This document shows positions 1-13,527 of a DNA stretch of 64,000 nucleotides, piece by piece. A program made the position numbers and the translations under genes. The stretch covers positions 23,734-87,733 of the forward strand of contig NW_027474098.1 of NCBI RefSeq assembly GCF_050947335.1, in the 5' to 3' direction. Within the stretch, counting starts at the first letter, position 1. Each line of letters begins with the position of its first letter. Origin of the DNA: Megachile rotundata (taxonomy: Eukaryota; Arthropoda; Insecta; Hymenoptera; Megachilidae). The notes under the pieces were generated by a model, which made no database searches, was not told the DNA's origin, and saw nothing but the letters and a program-made list of their open reading frames with translations.

Positions 1-2905
1 TGTCGATCATATAAGCATAGTATGGCTAATAATATGAGTTAGATTGATAATAGTGAGTGCAATAAGTATAGTAATTGTCGTTCTGTTGATCATATAAGCA
101 TAGTATGGCTAATAATATGAGTTAGATTGATAATAATAAGAGTAATAAGTATATTAATTATCGTTCTACCGATCATATAAGCATAATATGGCTAATAATA
201 TGAGTTAGATTGATAATAGTGAGTGCAATAAGTATAGTAATTGTCGTTCTGTCGATCATATAAGCATAGTATTGCTAATAATATGAGTTCGATTGATAAT
301 AATAAGAGTAATAAGTATAGTAATTGTAGTTCTATCGATCATATAAGCATAATATGGCTAATAATATGAGTTAGATTGATAACAATAAGAGTAATGAGTA
401 CAGTAATTTTCGTTCTACCGATCATATAAGCATAATATGGCTAATAATATGAGTTAGATTGATAATAATAAGAGTAAAAAGTATAGTAATTGTCGTTCTA
501 TCGATCATATAAGCATAATATGGCTAATAATATGAGTTAGAATGATAATAGCGAGTGTAATAAGTATAGTAATTTTAGTTCTATTGCTCATATAAGTATA
601 ATATGATTATTAATATGAGTTAGATTGATACTAATAAGAGTAATAAGTATAGTAATTATCGTTCTACCGATCATATAAGCATAATATGGCTAATAATATG
701 AGTTAGATTGATAATAGTGAGTGTAATAAGTATAGTAATTGTCGTTCTGTCGATCATATAAGCATAGTATGGCTAATAATATGAGTTAGATTGATAATAA
801 TAAGAGTAATAAGTATAGTAATTGTCGTTCTATTCATCACATAAGCATAATATGGCTAATAATATGAGTTAGATTGATAATAATAAGAGTAATGAATATA
901 GCAATTGTCGTTCTATCGATCCTATAAGCATAATATGGCTAATAATATGAGTTAGATTGATAATAATAACAGTAATGAGTATAGTAATTATCGTTCTACC
1001 GATCATATAAGCATAATATGGCTAATAATATGAGTTAGATTGATAATAGTGAGTGCAATAAGTATAGTAATTGTCGTTCTGTCGATCATATAAGCATAGT
1101 ATGGCTAATAATATGAGTTCGATTGATAATAATAAGAGTAATAAATATAGTAATTGCAGTTCTATCGATCATATAAGCATAATATGGCTAATAATATGAG
1201 TTAGATTGATAATAATAAGAGTAATGAGTATAGTAATTTTCGTTCTATCGATCATGTCTGCATAGTATGGTTAATAATATGAGCTAGATTGATAATAATA
1301 AGAGTAATAAGTATAGTAATTGTAGTTCTATCGATCAAATAATCATGATATGGCTAATAATATGAGTTAGATTGATAATAATAAGACTAATAAGTATAGT
1401 AATTGTCGTTCTATCGATCATATAAGCATAATATGGCTAATAATATGAGTTAGAATGATAATAGCGAGTGTAATAAGTATAGTAATTTTAGTTCTATTGC
1501 TCATATAAGTATAATATGATTAATAATATGAGTTATATTGATAATAATAAGAGTAATAAGTATAGTAATTATCGTTCTACCGACCATATAAGCATAATAT
1601 GGCTAATAATATGAGTTAGATTGATAATAGTGAGTGTAATAAGTATAGTGATTGTCGTCCTGTCGATCATATAAGCATAGTATGGCTAATAATATGAGTT
1701 AGATTGATAATAGTGAGTGCAATAAGTATAGTAATTGTCGTTCTGTCGATCATATAAGCATAGTATGGCTAATAATATGAGTTCGATTGATAATAATAAG
1801 AGTAATAAATATAGTAATTGCAGTTCTATCGATCATATAAGCATAATATGGCTAATAATATGAGTTAGATTGATAATAATAAGAGTAATGAGTATAGTAA
1901 TTTTCGTTCTATCGATCATATAAGCATAAGATGGCAAATAATATGAGTTAGATTGATAATAATAAGAGTAATAAGTATAGTAATTATCGTTCTACCGATC
2001 ATATAAGCATAATATGGCTAATAATATGAGTTAGATTGATAATAGTGAGTGTAATAAGTATAGTAATTCTCGTCCTGTCGATCATATAAGCATAGTATGG
2101 CTAATAATATGAGTTAGATTGATAATAGTGAGTGCAATAAGTATAGTAATTGTAGTTCTATCGACCATATAAGCATAATATGGCTAATAATATGAGTTAG
2201 ATTGATAATAATAAGACTAACAAGTATTGTAATTGTAGTTCTATCGATCATATAAGCATAATATGGCTAATAATATGAGTCAGATTGATAATAATAAGAG
2301 TAATAAGTATAGTAATTGTCGTTCTATCGACCATATCTGCATAATATGGTTAATAATATGAGTTAGATTGATAATAATAAGAGTAATAAGTATATTAATT
2401 ATCGTTCTACCGATCATATAAGCATAATATGGCTAATAATATGAGTTAGATTGATAATAATAAGAGTAAAAAGTATAGTAATTGTCGTTCTATCGATCAT
2501 ATAAGCATAATATGGCTAATAATATGAGTTAGAATGATAATAGCGAGTGTAATAAGTATAGTAATTTTAGTTCTATTGCTCATATAAGTATAATATGATT
2601 AATAATATGAGTTAGATTGATAATAATAAGAGTAATAAGTATAGTAATTATCGTTCTACCGATCATATAAGCATAATATGGCTAATAATATTAGTTAGAT
2701 TGATAATAGTGAGTGTAATAAGTATAGTAATTCTCGTCCTGTCGATCATATAAGCATAGTATGGCTAATAATATGAGTTAGATTGATAATAGTGAGTGCA
2801 ATAAGTATAGTAATTGTCGTTCTGTTGATCATATAAGCATAGTATGGCTAATAATATGAGTTCGATTGATAATAATAAGAGTAATAAGTATAGTAATTGT
2901 AGTTC
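1..2905. repeat. Irregular mosaic of satellite variants, left end
   Basis: About 35 monomers without a simple higher-order period. Marker monomers starting TATTGCTCATATAAGTATAA occur at 582, 1495 and 2574, spaced 11 and 13 monomers apart. They are preceded by monomers with the AGAATGATAATAGCGAG variant. The block 1329-2158 recurs 22 monomers later. No non-satellite sequence is present. Confidence 0.85.
1329..2158. repeat. Ten-monomer block, first copy (repeated at 3155-3984)
   Basis: The order of variants here recurs at an offset of 1,826 bp (22 monomers): the ATAATCATGATATGG type, AGAATGATAATAGCGAG, TATTGCTC, TACCGACC, GTGAGTGTAATAAG with TCGTCC end, GTGAGTGCAATAAG, GTTCGATT with TTGCAG, then GATGGCAAAT. 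The same cassette appears elsewhere with its TATTGCTC monomer at 7637, 12534, 13943, 25065, 35025, 36436 and 39009. Small substitutions separate the copies. Confidence 0.75.
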
Positions 2906-5063
2906 TATCGATCATATAAGCATAATATGGCTAATAATATGAGTTAGATTGATAATAATAAGAGTAATGAGTACAGTAATTTTCGTTCTATCGATCATAT
3001 AAGCATAAGATGGCAGATAATATGAGTTAGATTGATAATAATAAGAGTAATAAGTATAGTAATTGTCGTTCTATCGACCATATCTGCATAATATGGTTAA
3101 TAATATGAGTTAGATTGATAATAATAAGAGTAAAAAGTATAGTAATTGTCGTTCTATCGATCAAATAATCATAGTATGGCTAATAATATGAGTTAGATTG
3201 ATAATAATAAGACTAATAAGTATAGTAATTGTCGTTCTATCGATCATATAAGCATAATATGGCTAATAATATGAGTTAGAATGATAATAGCGAGTGTAAT
3301 AAGTATAGTAATTTTAGTTCTATTGCTCATATAAGTATAATATGATTAATAATATGAGTTAGATTGATAATAATAAGAGTAATAAGTATAGTAATTATCG
3401 TTCTACCGACCATATAAGCATAATATGGCTAATAATATGAGTTAGATTGATAATAGTGAGTGTAATAAGTATAGTAATTGTCGTCCTGTCGATCATATAA
3501 GCATAGTATGGCTAATAATATGAGTTAGATTGATAATAGTGAGTGCAATAAGTATAGTAATTGTCGTTCTGTCGATCATATAAGCATAGTATGGCTAATA
3601 ATATGAGTTCGATTGATAATAATAAGAGTAATAAATATAGTAATTGCAGTTCTATCGATCATATAAGCATAATATGGCGAATAATATGAGTTAGATTGAT
3701 AATAATAAGAGTAATGAGTATAGTAATTTTCGTTCTATCGATCATATAAGCATAAGATGGCAAATAATATGAGTTAGATTGATAATAATAAGAGTAATAA
3801 GTATATTAATTATCGTTCTACCGATCATATAAGCATAATATGGCTAATAATATGAGTTAGATTGATAATAGTGAGTGTAATAATTATAGTAATTCTCGTC
3901 CTGTCGATCATATAAGCATAGTATGGCTAATAATATGAGTTAGATTGATAATAGTGAGTGCAATAAGTATAGTAATTGTCGTTCTGTCGATCATATAAGC
4001 ATAGTATGGCTAATAATATGAGTTCGATTGATAATAATAAGAGTAATAAGTATAGTAATTGTAGTTCTATCGATCATATAAGCATAATATGGCTAATAAT
4101 ATGAGTTAGATTGATAATAATAAGACTAATAAGTATTGTAATTGTAGTTCTATCGATCATATAAGCATAATATGGCTAATAATATGAGTCAGATTGATAA
4201 TAATAAGAGTAATAAGTATATTAATTATCGTTCTACCGATCATATAAGCATAATATGGCTAATAATATGAGTTAGATTGATAATAGTGAGTGCAATAAGT
4301 ATAGTAATTGTCGTTCTGTCGATCATATAAGCATAGTATGGCTAATAATATGAGTTCGATTGATAATAATAAGAGTAATAAGTATAGTAATTGTAGTTCT
4401 ATCGATCATATAAGCATAATATGGCTAATAATATGAGTTAGATTGATAACAATAAGAGTAATGAGTACAGTAATTTTCGTTCTACCGATCATATAAGCAT
4501 AATATGGCTAATAATATGAGTTAGATTGATAACAATAAGAGTAATGAGTACAGTAATTTTCGTTCTACCGATCATATAAGCATAATATGGCTAATAATAT
4601 GAGTTAGATTGATAATAATAAGAGTAAAAAGTATAGTAATTGTCGTTCTGTCGATCATATAAGCATAGTATGGCTAATAATATGAGTTAGATTGATAATA
4701 ATAAGAGTAATAAGTATAGTAATTGTCGTTCTATTCATCACATAAGCATAATATGGCTAATAATATGAGTTAGATTGATAATAATAAGAGCAATAAGTAT
4801 AGTAATTGTCGTTCTATCGATCATATAAGCATAATATGGCTAACAATGTGAGGTAGATTGATAATAATAAGACTAATAAGTATAGTAATTGTAGTTCTAT
4901 CGATCATATAAGCATAATATGGCTAATAATATGAGTTCGATTGATAACAATAAGAGTAATAAGTATAGTAATTGTAGTTCTATCGATCATATAAGCATAA
5001 TATGGCTAATAATATGAGTTAGATTGATAATAATAAGAGTAATTAGTATAGTAATTGTAGTTC
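2906..5063. repeat. Triplicated 26-monomer segment, copy 1 (others 13528-15685 and 36021-38095)
   Basis: The variant order here matches 13528-15685 at a constant offset of 128 monomers (10,622 bp after allowing for the 2-bp deletion at 12.9 kb), and matches 36021-38095 except for one monomer missing there. A shared diagnostic is a doubled GATAACAATAAG monomer at 4445 and 4528, also seen at 15067/15150 and 37477/37560. Copies 1 and 3 stay alike past the end of this segment, to about 5478 and 38510, whereas copy 2 switches into the 17-monomer unit. This indicates segmental duplication within the array, not independent mutation. Confidence 0.8.
3155..3984. repeat. Ten-monomer block, second copy (pairs with 1329-2158)
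   Basis: The same series of variants as 1329-2158, displaced by exactly 22 monomers. Differences include the GATGGCAAAT-side monomer ending with a TATATTAATTATCG variant here and GTATAGTAATTATCG in the first copy. This block also lies inside the larger triplicated segment beginning at 2906. Confidence 0.75.
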
Positions 5064-5478
5064 TATCGATCCTATAAGCATAATGTGGCTAATAATATGA
5101 GTTAGATTGATAATAATAAGAGCAATAAGTATAGTAATTGCCGTTCTATCGGTCATATAAGCATAATATGGCTAATAATATGAGTTAGATTGATAATAAT
5201 AAGAGTAATAAGTATAGTAATTATAGTTCTACCGATCATATAAGCATAATATGGCTAATAATGTGAGTTAGATTGATAATAATAAGAGTAAAAAGTATAG
5301 TAATTGTCGTTCTATCGATCATATAAGCATAATATGACTAATAATATGAGTTAGATTGATAATAATAAGACCAAGGAGTATAGTAATTGTCGTTCTATCG
5401 ATCATATAAGCATAATGTGGCTAATAATATGAGTTAGATTGATAATAATAAGAGTAAAAAGTATAGTAATTGTCGTTC
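5064..5478. repeat. Five-monomer cassette B (GATCCT ... TTGCCG ... ATGACTAAT ... ATGTGG)
   Basis: An ordered set of five monomers: a GATCCT start with GAGCAATAAG and TTGCCG; a plain monomer; one with AATGTGAG and GTAAAAAG; one with ATGACTAAT; and one with ATGTGG. The same set recurs starting at 27887, 38096, 41499, 43989, 47226 and 49799, and in slightly different form at 9795. It is a useful marker for tracing segment copies across the window. Confidence 0.75.
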
Positions 5479-6640
5479 TAACGATCATATAAGCATAATA
5501 TGGCTAATAATATGAGTTAGAATGATAATAGCGAGTGTAATAAGTATAGTAATTTTAGTTCTATTGCTCATATAAGTATAATATGATTAATAATATGAGT
5601 TAGATTGATAATAATAAGAGTAATAAGTATAGTAATTATCGTTCTACCGACCATATAAGCATAATATGGCTAATAATATGAGTTAGATTGATAATAATAA
5701 GAGTAATAAGTATAGTAATTGTCGTTCTATTCATCACATAAGCATAATATTGCTAATAATATGAGTTAGATTGATAATAATAAGAGTAATGAATATAGCA
5801 ATTGTCGTTCTATCGATCCTATAAGCGTAATATGGCTAATAATATGAGTTAGATTGATAATAATAAGAGTAATAAGTATAGTAATTATCGTTCTACCGAT
5901 CATATAAGCATAATATGGCTAATAATATGAGTTAGATTGATAATAATAAGAGTAAAAAGTATAGTAATTGTCGTTCTAACGATCATATAAGCATAATATG
6001 GCTAATAATGTGAGTTAGATTGATAATAATAAGACTAATAAGTATAGTAATTGTCGTTCTATCGATCATATAAGCATAATATGGCTAATAATATGAGTTA
6101 GATTGATAATAATAAGAGTAAAAAGTATAGTAATTGTCGTTCTATCGATCATATAAGCATAATATGGCTAATAATATGAGTTAGAATGATAATAGCGAGT
6201 GTAATAAGTATAGTAATTTTAGTTCTATTGCTCATATAAGTATAATATGATTATTAATATGAGTTAGATTGATAATAATAAGAGTAATAAGTGTAGTAAT
6301 TATCGTTCTACCGATCATATAAGCATAATATGGTTAATAATATGAGTTAGATTGATAATAGTGAGTGTAATAAGTATAGTAATTGTCGTTCTGTCGATCA
6401 TATAAGCATAGTATGGCTAAGAATATGAGTTAGATTGATAATAATAAGAGTAATAAGTATAGTAATTGTCGTTCTATTCATCACATAAGCATAATATTGC
6501 TAATAATATGAGTTAGATTGATAATAATAAGAGTAATGAATATAGCAATTGTCGTTCTATCGATCCTATAAGCGTAATATGGCTAATAATATGAGTTAGA
6601 TTGATAATAATAAGAGTAATAAGTATAGTAATTATCGTTC
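5479..6640. repeat. Fourteen-monomer block (pairs with 31124-32285)
   Basis: The variant order recurs at an offset of 309 monomers. Shared rare markers include ATAAGCGTAATATGG at 5811 and 6558 (nine monomers apart) and again at 31456 and 32203, plus AATAAGTGTAGTAATTATCG. The leading monomer differs (TAACGATC here, TATCGATC in the partner), which marks the edge of the copied tract. Confidence 0.75.
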
Positions 6641-7055
6641 TACCGATCATATAAGCATAATATGGCTAATAATATGAGTTAGATTGATAATAATAAGACT
6701 AACGAGTATAGTAATTGTCGTTCTATCGATCATATAAGCATAATATGGCTAATAATATGAGTTAGATTGATAATAGTGAGTGTAATAAGTATAGTAGTTG
6801 TAGTTCTATTGCTCATATAAGCATAATATGATTAATAATATGAGTTAGATTGATAATAATAAGACTAAGGAGTATAGTAATTGTCGTTCTATCGATCATA
6901 TAAGCATAATATGGCTAATAATATGAGTTAGATTGATAATAGTGAGTGTAATAAGTATAGTAATTGTAGTTCTATTGCTCATATAAGCATAATATGATTA
7001 ATAATATGAGTTAGATTGATAATAATAAGAGTAATAAGTATAGTAATTATCGTTC
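6641..7055. repeat. Five-monomer connecting stretch of satellite
   Basis: This stretch contains two monomers with GTGAGTGTAATAAG followed by TATTGCTCATATAAGC, and GACTAACGAG/GACTAAGGAG variants. It resembles the stretch near 19.4-19.5 kb. Nothing other than satellite is visible. Confidence 0.7.
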
Positions 7056-8632
7056 TCCCGATCATACAAGCATAATATGGCTAATAATATGAGTTAGATT
7101 GATAATAATAAGAGTAATGAGTATAGTAATTATCGTTCTACCGATCATATAAGCATAATATGGCTAATAATATGAGATAGATTGATAATAATAAGAGTAA
7201 AAAGTATAGTAATTGTCGTTCTATCGATCATATAAGCATAATATGGCTAATAATATGAGTTAGATTGATAATAATAAGACTAATAAGTATAGTAATCGTC
7301 GTTCTATCGATCATATAAGCATAATATGGCTAATAATATGAGTCAGATTGATAATAATAAGACTAATAAGTATAGTAATTGTCGTTCTATCGACCATATC
7401 TGCATAATATGGTTAATAATATGAGTTAGATTGATAATAATAAGAGTAAAAAGTATAGTAATTGTCGTTCTATCGATCAAATAATCATAATATGGCTAAT
7501 AATATGAGTTAGATTGATAATAATAAGACTAATAAGTATAGTAATTGTCGTTCTATCGATCATATAAGCATAATATGGCTAATAATATGAGTTAGAATGA
7601 TAATAGCGAGTGTAATAAGTATAGTAATTTTAGTTCTATTGCTCATATAAGTATAATGTGATTAATAATATGAGTTAGATTGATAATAATAAGAGTAGTA
7701 AGTATAGTAATTATCGTTCTACCGACCATATAAGCATAATATGGCTAATAATATGAGTTAGATTGATAATAGTGAGTGTAATAAGTATAGTAATTGTCGT
7801 CCTGTCGATCATATAAGCATAGTATGGCTAATAATATGAGTTAGATTGATAATAGTGAGTGCAATAAGTATAGTAATTGTCGTTCTGTCGATCATATAAG
7901 CATAGTATGGCTAATAATATGAGTTCGATTGATAATAATAAGAGTAATAAATATAGTAATTGCAGTTCTATCGATCATATAAGCATAATATGGCTAATAA
8001 TATGAGTTAGATTGATAATAATAAGAGTAATGAGTATAGTAATTTTCGTTCTATCGATCATATAAGCATAAGATGGCAAATAATATGAGTTAGATTGATA
8101 ATAATAAGAGTAATAAGTATATTAATTATCGTTCTACCGATCATATAAGCATAATATGGCTAATAATATGAGTTAGATTGATAACAGTGAGTGTAATAAA
8201 TATAGTAATTCTCGTCCTGTCGATCATATAAGCATAGTATGGCTAATAATATGAGTTAGATTGATAATAGTGAGTGCAATAAGTATAGTAATTGTCGTTC
8301 TGTCGATCATATAAGCATAGTATGGCTAATAATATGAGTTCGATTGATAATAATAAGAGTAATAAGTATAGTAATTGTAGTTCTATCGATCATATAAGCA
8401 TAATATGGCTAATAATATGAGTTAGATTGATAATAATAAGACTAATAAGTATTGTAATTGTAGTTCTATCGATCATATAAGCATAATATGGCTAATAATA
8501 TGAGTCAGATTGATAATAATAAGAGTAATAAGTATAGTAATTGTCGTTCTATCGACCATATCTGCATAATATGGTTAATAATATGAGTTAGATTGATAAT
8601 AGTGTGTGTAGTCAGTATAGTAATTGTCGTTC
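7056..8632. repeat. Nineteen-monomer block (pairs with 24484-26060)
   Basis: The block matches 24484-26060 at an offset of 210 monomers. Shared markers are GAGATAGATTG, the ATAATCAT monomer, the rare GAGTAGTAAG at 7693 and 25121, and the whole TATTGCTC-to-GATGGCAAAT cassette. Several substitutions separate the copies, for example AATAAATATAG against AATAAGTATAG near 8208, so this duplication looks older than the 29- and 17-monomer ones. Confidence 0.8.
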
Positions 8633-9130
8633 TGTCGATCATATAAGCATAGAAAGGCTAATAATATGAGTTCGATAGATAATAATAAGGGTAATAAGTA
8701 TAGTAATTGTCGTTCTATCGATCATATAAGCATAATATGGCTAATAATATGAGTTAGATTGATAATAATAAGACTAATAAGTATAGTAATTGTCGTTCTA
8801 TCGATCATAAAAGCATAGTATGGCTAATAATATGAGTTAGATTGATAATAATAAGAGTAATAAGTATATTAATTATCGTTCTACCGATCATATAAGCATA
8901 ATATGGCTAATAATATGAGTTAGATTGATAATAATAAGAGTAAAAAGTATAGTAATTGTCGTTCTATCGATCATATAAGCATAATATGGCTAATAATATG
9001 AGTTAGAATGATAATAGCGAGTGTAATAAGTATAGTAATTTTAGTTCTATTGCTCATATAAGTATAATATGATTATTAATATGAGTTAGATTGATAATAA
9101 TAAGAGTAATAAGTATAGCAATTATCGTTC
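8550..9130. repeat. Seven-monomer block with ATAGAAAGG variant (pairs with 32784-33364)
   Basis: It starts with the TATCGACCATATCTGC monomer, followed by the rare ATAGAAAGG and TTCGATAGATAATAAT variants and AAGGGTAATA. All recur at an offset of 292 monomers. Related ATAGAAAGG monomers appear near 10.98, 29.48, 33.96 and 39.94 kb. Confidence 0.75.
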
Positions 9131-10375
9131 TACCGATCATATAAGCATAATATGGCTAATAATATGAGTTAGATTGATAATAGTGAGTGTAATAAGTATA
9201 GTAATTGTCGTTCTGTCGATCATATAAGCATAGTATGGCTAATAATATGAGTTAGATTGATAATAATAAGAGTAATAAGTATAGTAATTGTCGTTCTATC
9301 GATCATAAAAGCATAGTATGGCTAATAATATGAGTTAGATTGATAATAATAAGAGTAATAAGTATATAAATTATCGTTCTACCGATCATATAAGCATAAT
9401 ATGGCTAATAATATGAGTTAGATTGATAATAATAAGAGTAAAAGGTATAGTAATTGTCGTTCTATCGATGATATAAGCATAATATGGCTAATAATATGAG
9501 TTAGATTGATCATAATAAGAGTAATGTGTATAGTAATTTTCGTTCTATCGATCATATGAGCATAAGATGGCAAATAATATGAGTTAGATTGATAATAATA
9601 AGAGTAATAAGTATAGTAATTGTCGTTCTATCGATCATATAAGCATAATATGGCTAACAATTTGAGGTAGATTGATAATAATAAGACTAATAAGTATAGT
9701 AATTGTAGTTCTATCGATCATATAAGCATAATATGGCTAATAATATGAGTTCGATTGATAACAATAAGAGTAATAAGTATAGTAATTGTAGTTCTATCGA
9801 TCATATAAGCATAATATGGCTAATAATATGAGTTAGATTGATAATAATAAGAGCAATAAGTATAGTAATTGCCGTTCTATCGATCATATAAGCATAATAT
9901 GGCTAATAATATGAGTTAGATTGATAATAATAAGAGTAATAAGTATAGTAATTATAGTTCTACCGATCATATAAGCATAATATGGCTAATAATGTGAGTT
10001 AGATTGATAATAATAAGAGTAAAAAGTATAGTAATTGTCGTTCTATCGATCATATAAGCATAATATGACTAATAATATGAGTTAGATTGATAATAATAAG
10101 ACTAAGGAGTATAGTAATTGTCGTTCTATCGATCATATAAGCATAATGTGGCTAATAATATGAGTTAGATTGATAATAATAAGAGTAAAAAGTATAGTAA
10201 TTGTCGTTCTATCGATCATATAAGCATAATATGGCTAATAATATGAGTTAGATTGATAATAATAAGAGTAAAAAGTATACTAATTGTCGTTCTATCGATC
10301 ATATAAGCATATTATGGCTAATAATATGAGTTAGATTGATAATAATAAGACTAATAAGTATAGTAATCGTCGTTC
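9131..10375. repeat. Mosaic stretch containing a block shared with the 35-monomer unit
   Basis: Monomers 9297-9794 (ATAAAAGC, TATATAAATTATCG, GATGATATAAGC, GTAATGTGTATAG, GATGGCAAAT, ACAATTTGAGG in order) match 20334-20831 at an offset of 133 monomers. From 9795 a cassette-B-like series follows. The likely interpretation is that this arrangement is a relative of the source of part of the 35-monomer HOR. Confidence 0.7.
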
Positions 10376-11371
10376 TATCGATCATATAAGCATAATATGG
10401 CTAATAATATGAGTCAGATTGATAATAATAAGAGTAATAAGTATAGTAATTGTCGTTCTATCGACCATATCTGCATAATATGGTTAATAATATGAGTTAG
10501 ATTGATAATAATAAGAGTAAAAAGTATAGTAATTGTCGTTCTATCGATCAAATAATCATAGTATGGCTAATAATATGAGTTAGATTGATAATAATAAGAC
10601 TAATAAGTATAGTAATTGTCGTTCTATCGATCATACAAGCATAATATGGCTAATAATATGAGTTAGAATGATAATAGCGAGTGTAATAAGTATAGTAATT
10701 TTAGTTCTATTGCTCATATAAGTATAATATGATTAATAATATGAGTTAGATTGATAATAATAAGAGTAATAAGTATAGTAATTATCGTTCTACCGACCAT
10801 ATAAGCATAATATGGCTAATAATATGAGTTAGATTGATAATAGTGAGTGTAATAAGTATAGTAATTGTCGTCCTGTCGATCATATAAGCATAGTATGGCT
10901 AATAATATGAGTTAGATTGATAATAGTGAGTGCAATAAGTATAGTAATTGTCGTTCTGTCGATCATATAAGCATAGAAAGGCTAATAATATGAGTTCGAT
11001 AGATAATAATAAGAGTAATAAGTATAGTAATTGTCGTTCTATCGATCATATAAGCATAATATGGCTAATAATATGAGTTAGATTGATAATAATAAGACTA
11101 ATAAGTATAGTAATTGTCGTTCTATCGATCATAAAAGCATAGTATGGCTAATAATATGAGTTAGATTGATAATAATAAGAGTAATAAGTATATTAATTAT
11201 CGTTCTACCGATTATATAAGCATAATATGGCTAATAATATGAGTTAGATTGATAATAGTGAGTGCAATAAGTATAGTAATTGTCGTTCTGTCGATCATAT
11301 AAGCATAGTATGGCTAATAATATGAGTTCGATTGATAATAATAAGAGTAATAAGTATAGTAATTGTAGTTC
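10376..11371. repeat. Twelve-monomer block (pairs with 33365-34360)
   Basis: The variant order matches 33365-34360 at an offset of 277 monomers. It shares the rare ATACAAGC start on an AGAATGATAATAGCGAG monomer, and the ATAGAAAGG monomer. The next matching segment (12036 with 34527) has an offset of 271, so six monomers separate the two homologous arrangements. Confidence 0.75.
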
Positions 11372-12035
11372 TATCGATCATATAAGCATAATATGGCTAA
11401 TAATATGAGTTAGATTGATAACAATAAGAGTAATGAGTACAGTAATTTTCGTTCTACCGATCATATAAGCATAATATGGCTAATAATATGAGTTAGATTG
11501 ATAATAATAAGAGTAAAAAGTATAGTAATTGTCGTTCTATCGATCATATAAGCATAATATGGCTAATAACATGAGTTAGAATGATAATAGCGAGTGTAAT
11601 AAGTATAGTAATTTTAGTTCTATTGCTCATATAAGTATAATATGATTATTAATATGAGTTAGATTGATAATAATAAGAGTAATAAGTATAGTAATTATCG
11701 TTCTACCGATCATATAAGCATAATATGGCTAATAATATGAGTTAGATTGATAATAGTGAGTGTAATAAGTATAGTAATTGTCGTTCTGTCGATCATATAA
11801 GCATAGTATGGCTAATAATATGAGTTCGATTGATAATAATAAGAGTAATAAGTATAGTAATTGTAGTTCTATCGATCATATAAGCATAATATGGCTAATA
11901 ATATGAGTTAGATTGATAACAATAAGAGTAATGAGTACAGTAATTTTCGTTCTACCGATCATATAAGCATAATATGGCTAATAATATGAGTTAGATTGAT
12001 AATAATAAGAGTAATGAGTATAGTAATTATCGTTC
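11372..12035. repeat. Eight-monomer connecting stretch of satellite
   Basis: Plain satellite carrying GATAACAATAAG, AGAATGATAATAGCGAG and TATTGCTC variants. It corresponds to the region where the homologous segment at 33.4-34.5 kb differs by six monomers. No other sequence is present. Confidence 0.65.
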
Positions 12036-12865
12036 TACCGATCATATAAGCATAATATGGCTAATAATATGAGTTAGATTGATAATAATAAGACTAAGGA
12101 GTATAGTAATTGTCGTTCTCTCGATCATATAAGCATAATATGGCTAATAATATGAGTTAGATTGATAATAATAAGACTAATAAGTATAGTAATCGTCGTT
12201 CTATCGATCATATAAGCATAATATGGCTAATAATATGAGTCAGATTGATAATAATAAGAGTAATAAGTATAGTAATTGTCGTTCTATCGACCATATCTGC
12301 ATAATATGGTTAATAATATGAGTTAGATTGATAATAATAAGAGTAAAAAGTATAGTAATTGTCGTTCTATCGATCAAATAATCATGATATGGCTAATAAT
12401 ATGAGTTAGATTGATAATAATAAGACTAATAAGTATAGTAATTGTCGTTCTATCGATCATATAAGCATAATATGGCTAATAATATGAGTTAGAATGATAA
12501 TAGCGAGTGTAATAAGTATAGTAATTTTAGTTCTATTGCTCATATAAGTATAATATGATTAATAATATGAGTTACATTGATAATAATAAGAGTAATAAGT
12601 ATAGTAATTATCGTTCTACCGACCATATAAGCATAATATGGCTAATAATATGAGTTAGATTGATAATAGTGAGTGTAATAAGTATAGTGATTGTCGTCCT
12701 GTCGATCATATAAGCATAGTATGGCTAATAATATGAGTTAGATTGATAATAGTGAGTGCAATAAGTATAGTAATTGTCGTTCTGTCGATCATATAAGCAT
12801 AGTATGGCTAATAATATGAGTTCGATTGATAATAATAAGAGTAATAAATATAGTAATTGCAGTTC

Positions 12866-12946
12866 TATCGATCATATAAGCATAATATGGCTAATAATGA
12901 GTTAGATTGATAATAATAAGAGTAATGAGTATAGTAATTTTCGTTC
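12866..12946. repeat. Short monomer, 81 bp (2-bp deletion)
   Basis: The monomer reads CTAATAATGAGTTAG where every neighbour reads CTAATAATATGAGTTAG, a loss of one AT dinucleotide inside an AT-rich run. It shifts the register of all later monomers by two. The homologous monomer near 35.36 kb is intact, so the deletion arose after that duplication, or is a sequencing error. Confidence 0.9.
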
Positions 12947-13527
12947 TATCGATCATATAAGCATAAGATGGCAAATAATATGAGTTAGATTGATAATAAT
13001 AAGAGTAATAAGTATAGTAATTATCGTTCTACCGATCATATAAGCATAATATGGCTAATAATATGAGTTAGATTGATAATAGTGAGTGTAATAAGTATAG
13101 TAATTCTCGTCCTGTCGATCATATAAGCATAGTATGGCTAATAATATGAGTTAGATTGATAATAGTGAGTGCAATAAGTATAGTAATTGTAGTTCTATCG
13201 ATCATATAAGCATAATATGGCTAATAATATGAGTTAGATTGATAATAATAAGACTAATAAGTATTGTAATTGTAGTTCTATCGATCATATAAGCATAATA
13301 TGGCTAATAATATGAGTCAGATTGATAATAATAAGAGTAATAAGTATAGTAATTGTCGTTCTATCGACCATATCTGCATAATATGGTTAATAATATGAGT
13401 TAGATTGATAATAATAAGAGTAATAAGTATATTAATTATCGTTCTACCGATCATATAAGCATAATATGGCTAATAATATGAGTTAGATTGATAATAATAA
13501 GAGTAATAAGTATAGTAATTGTAGTTC

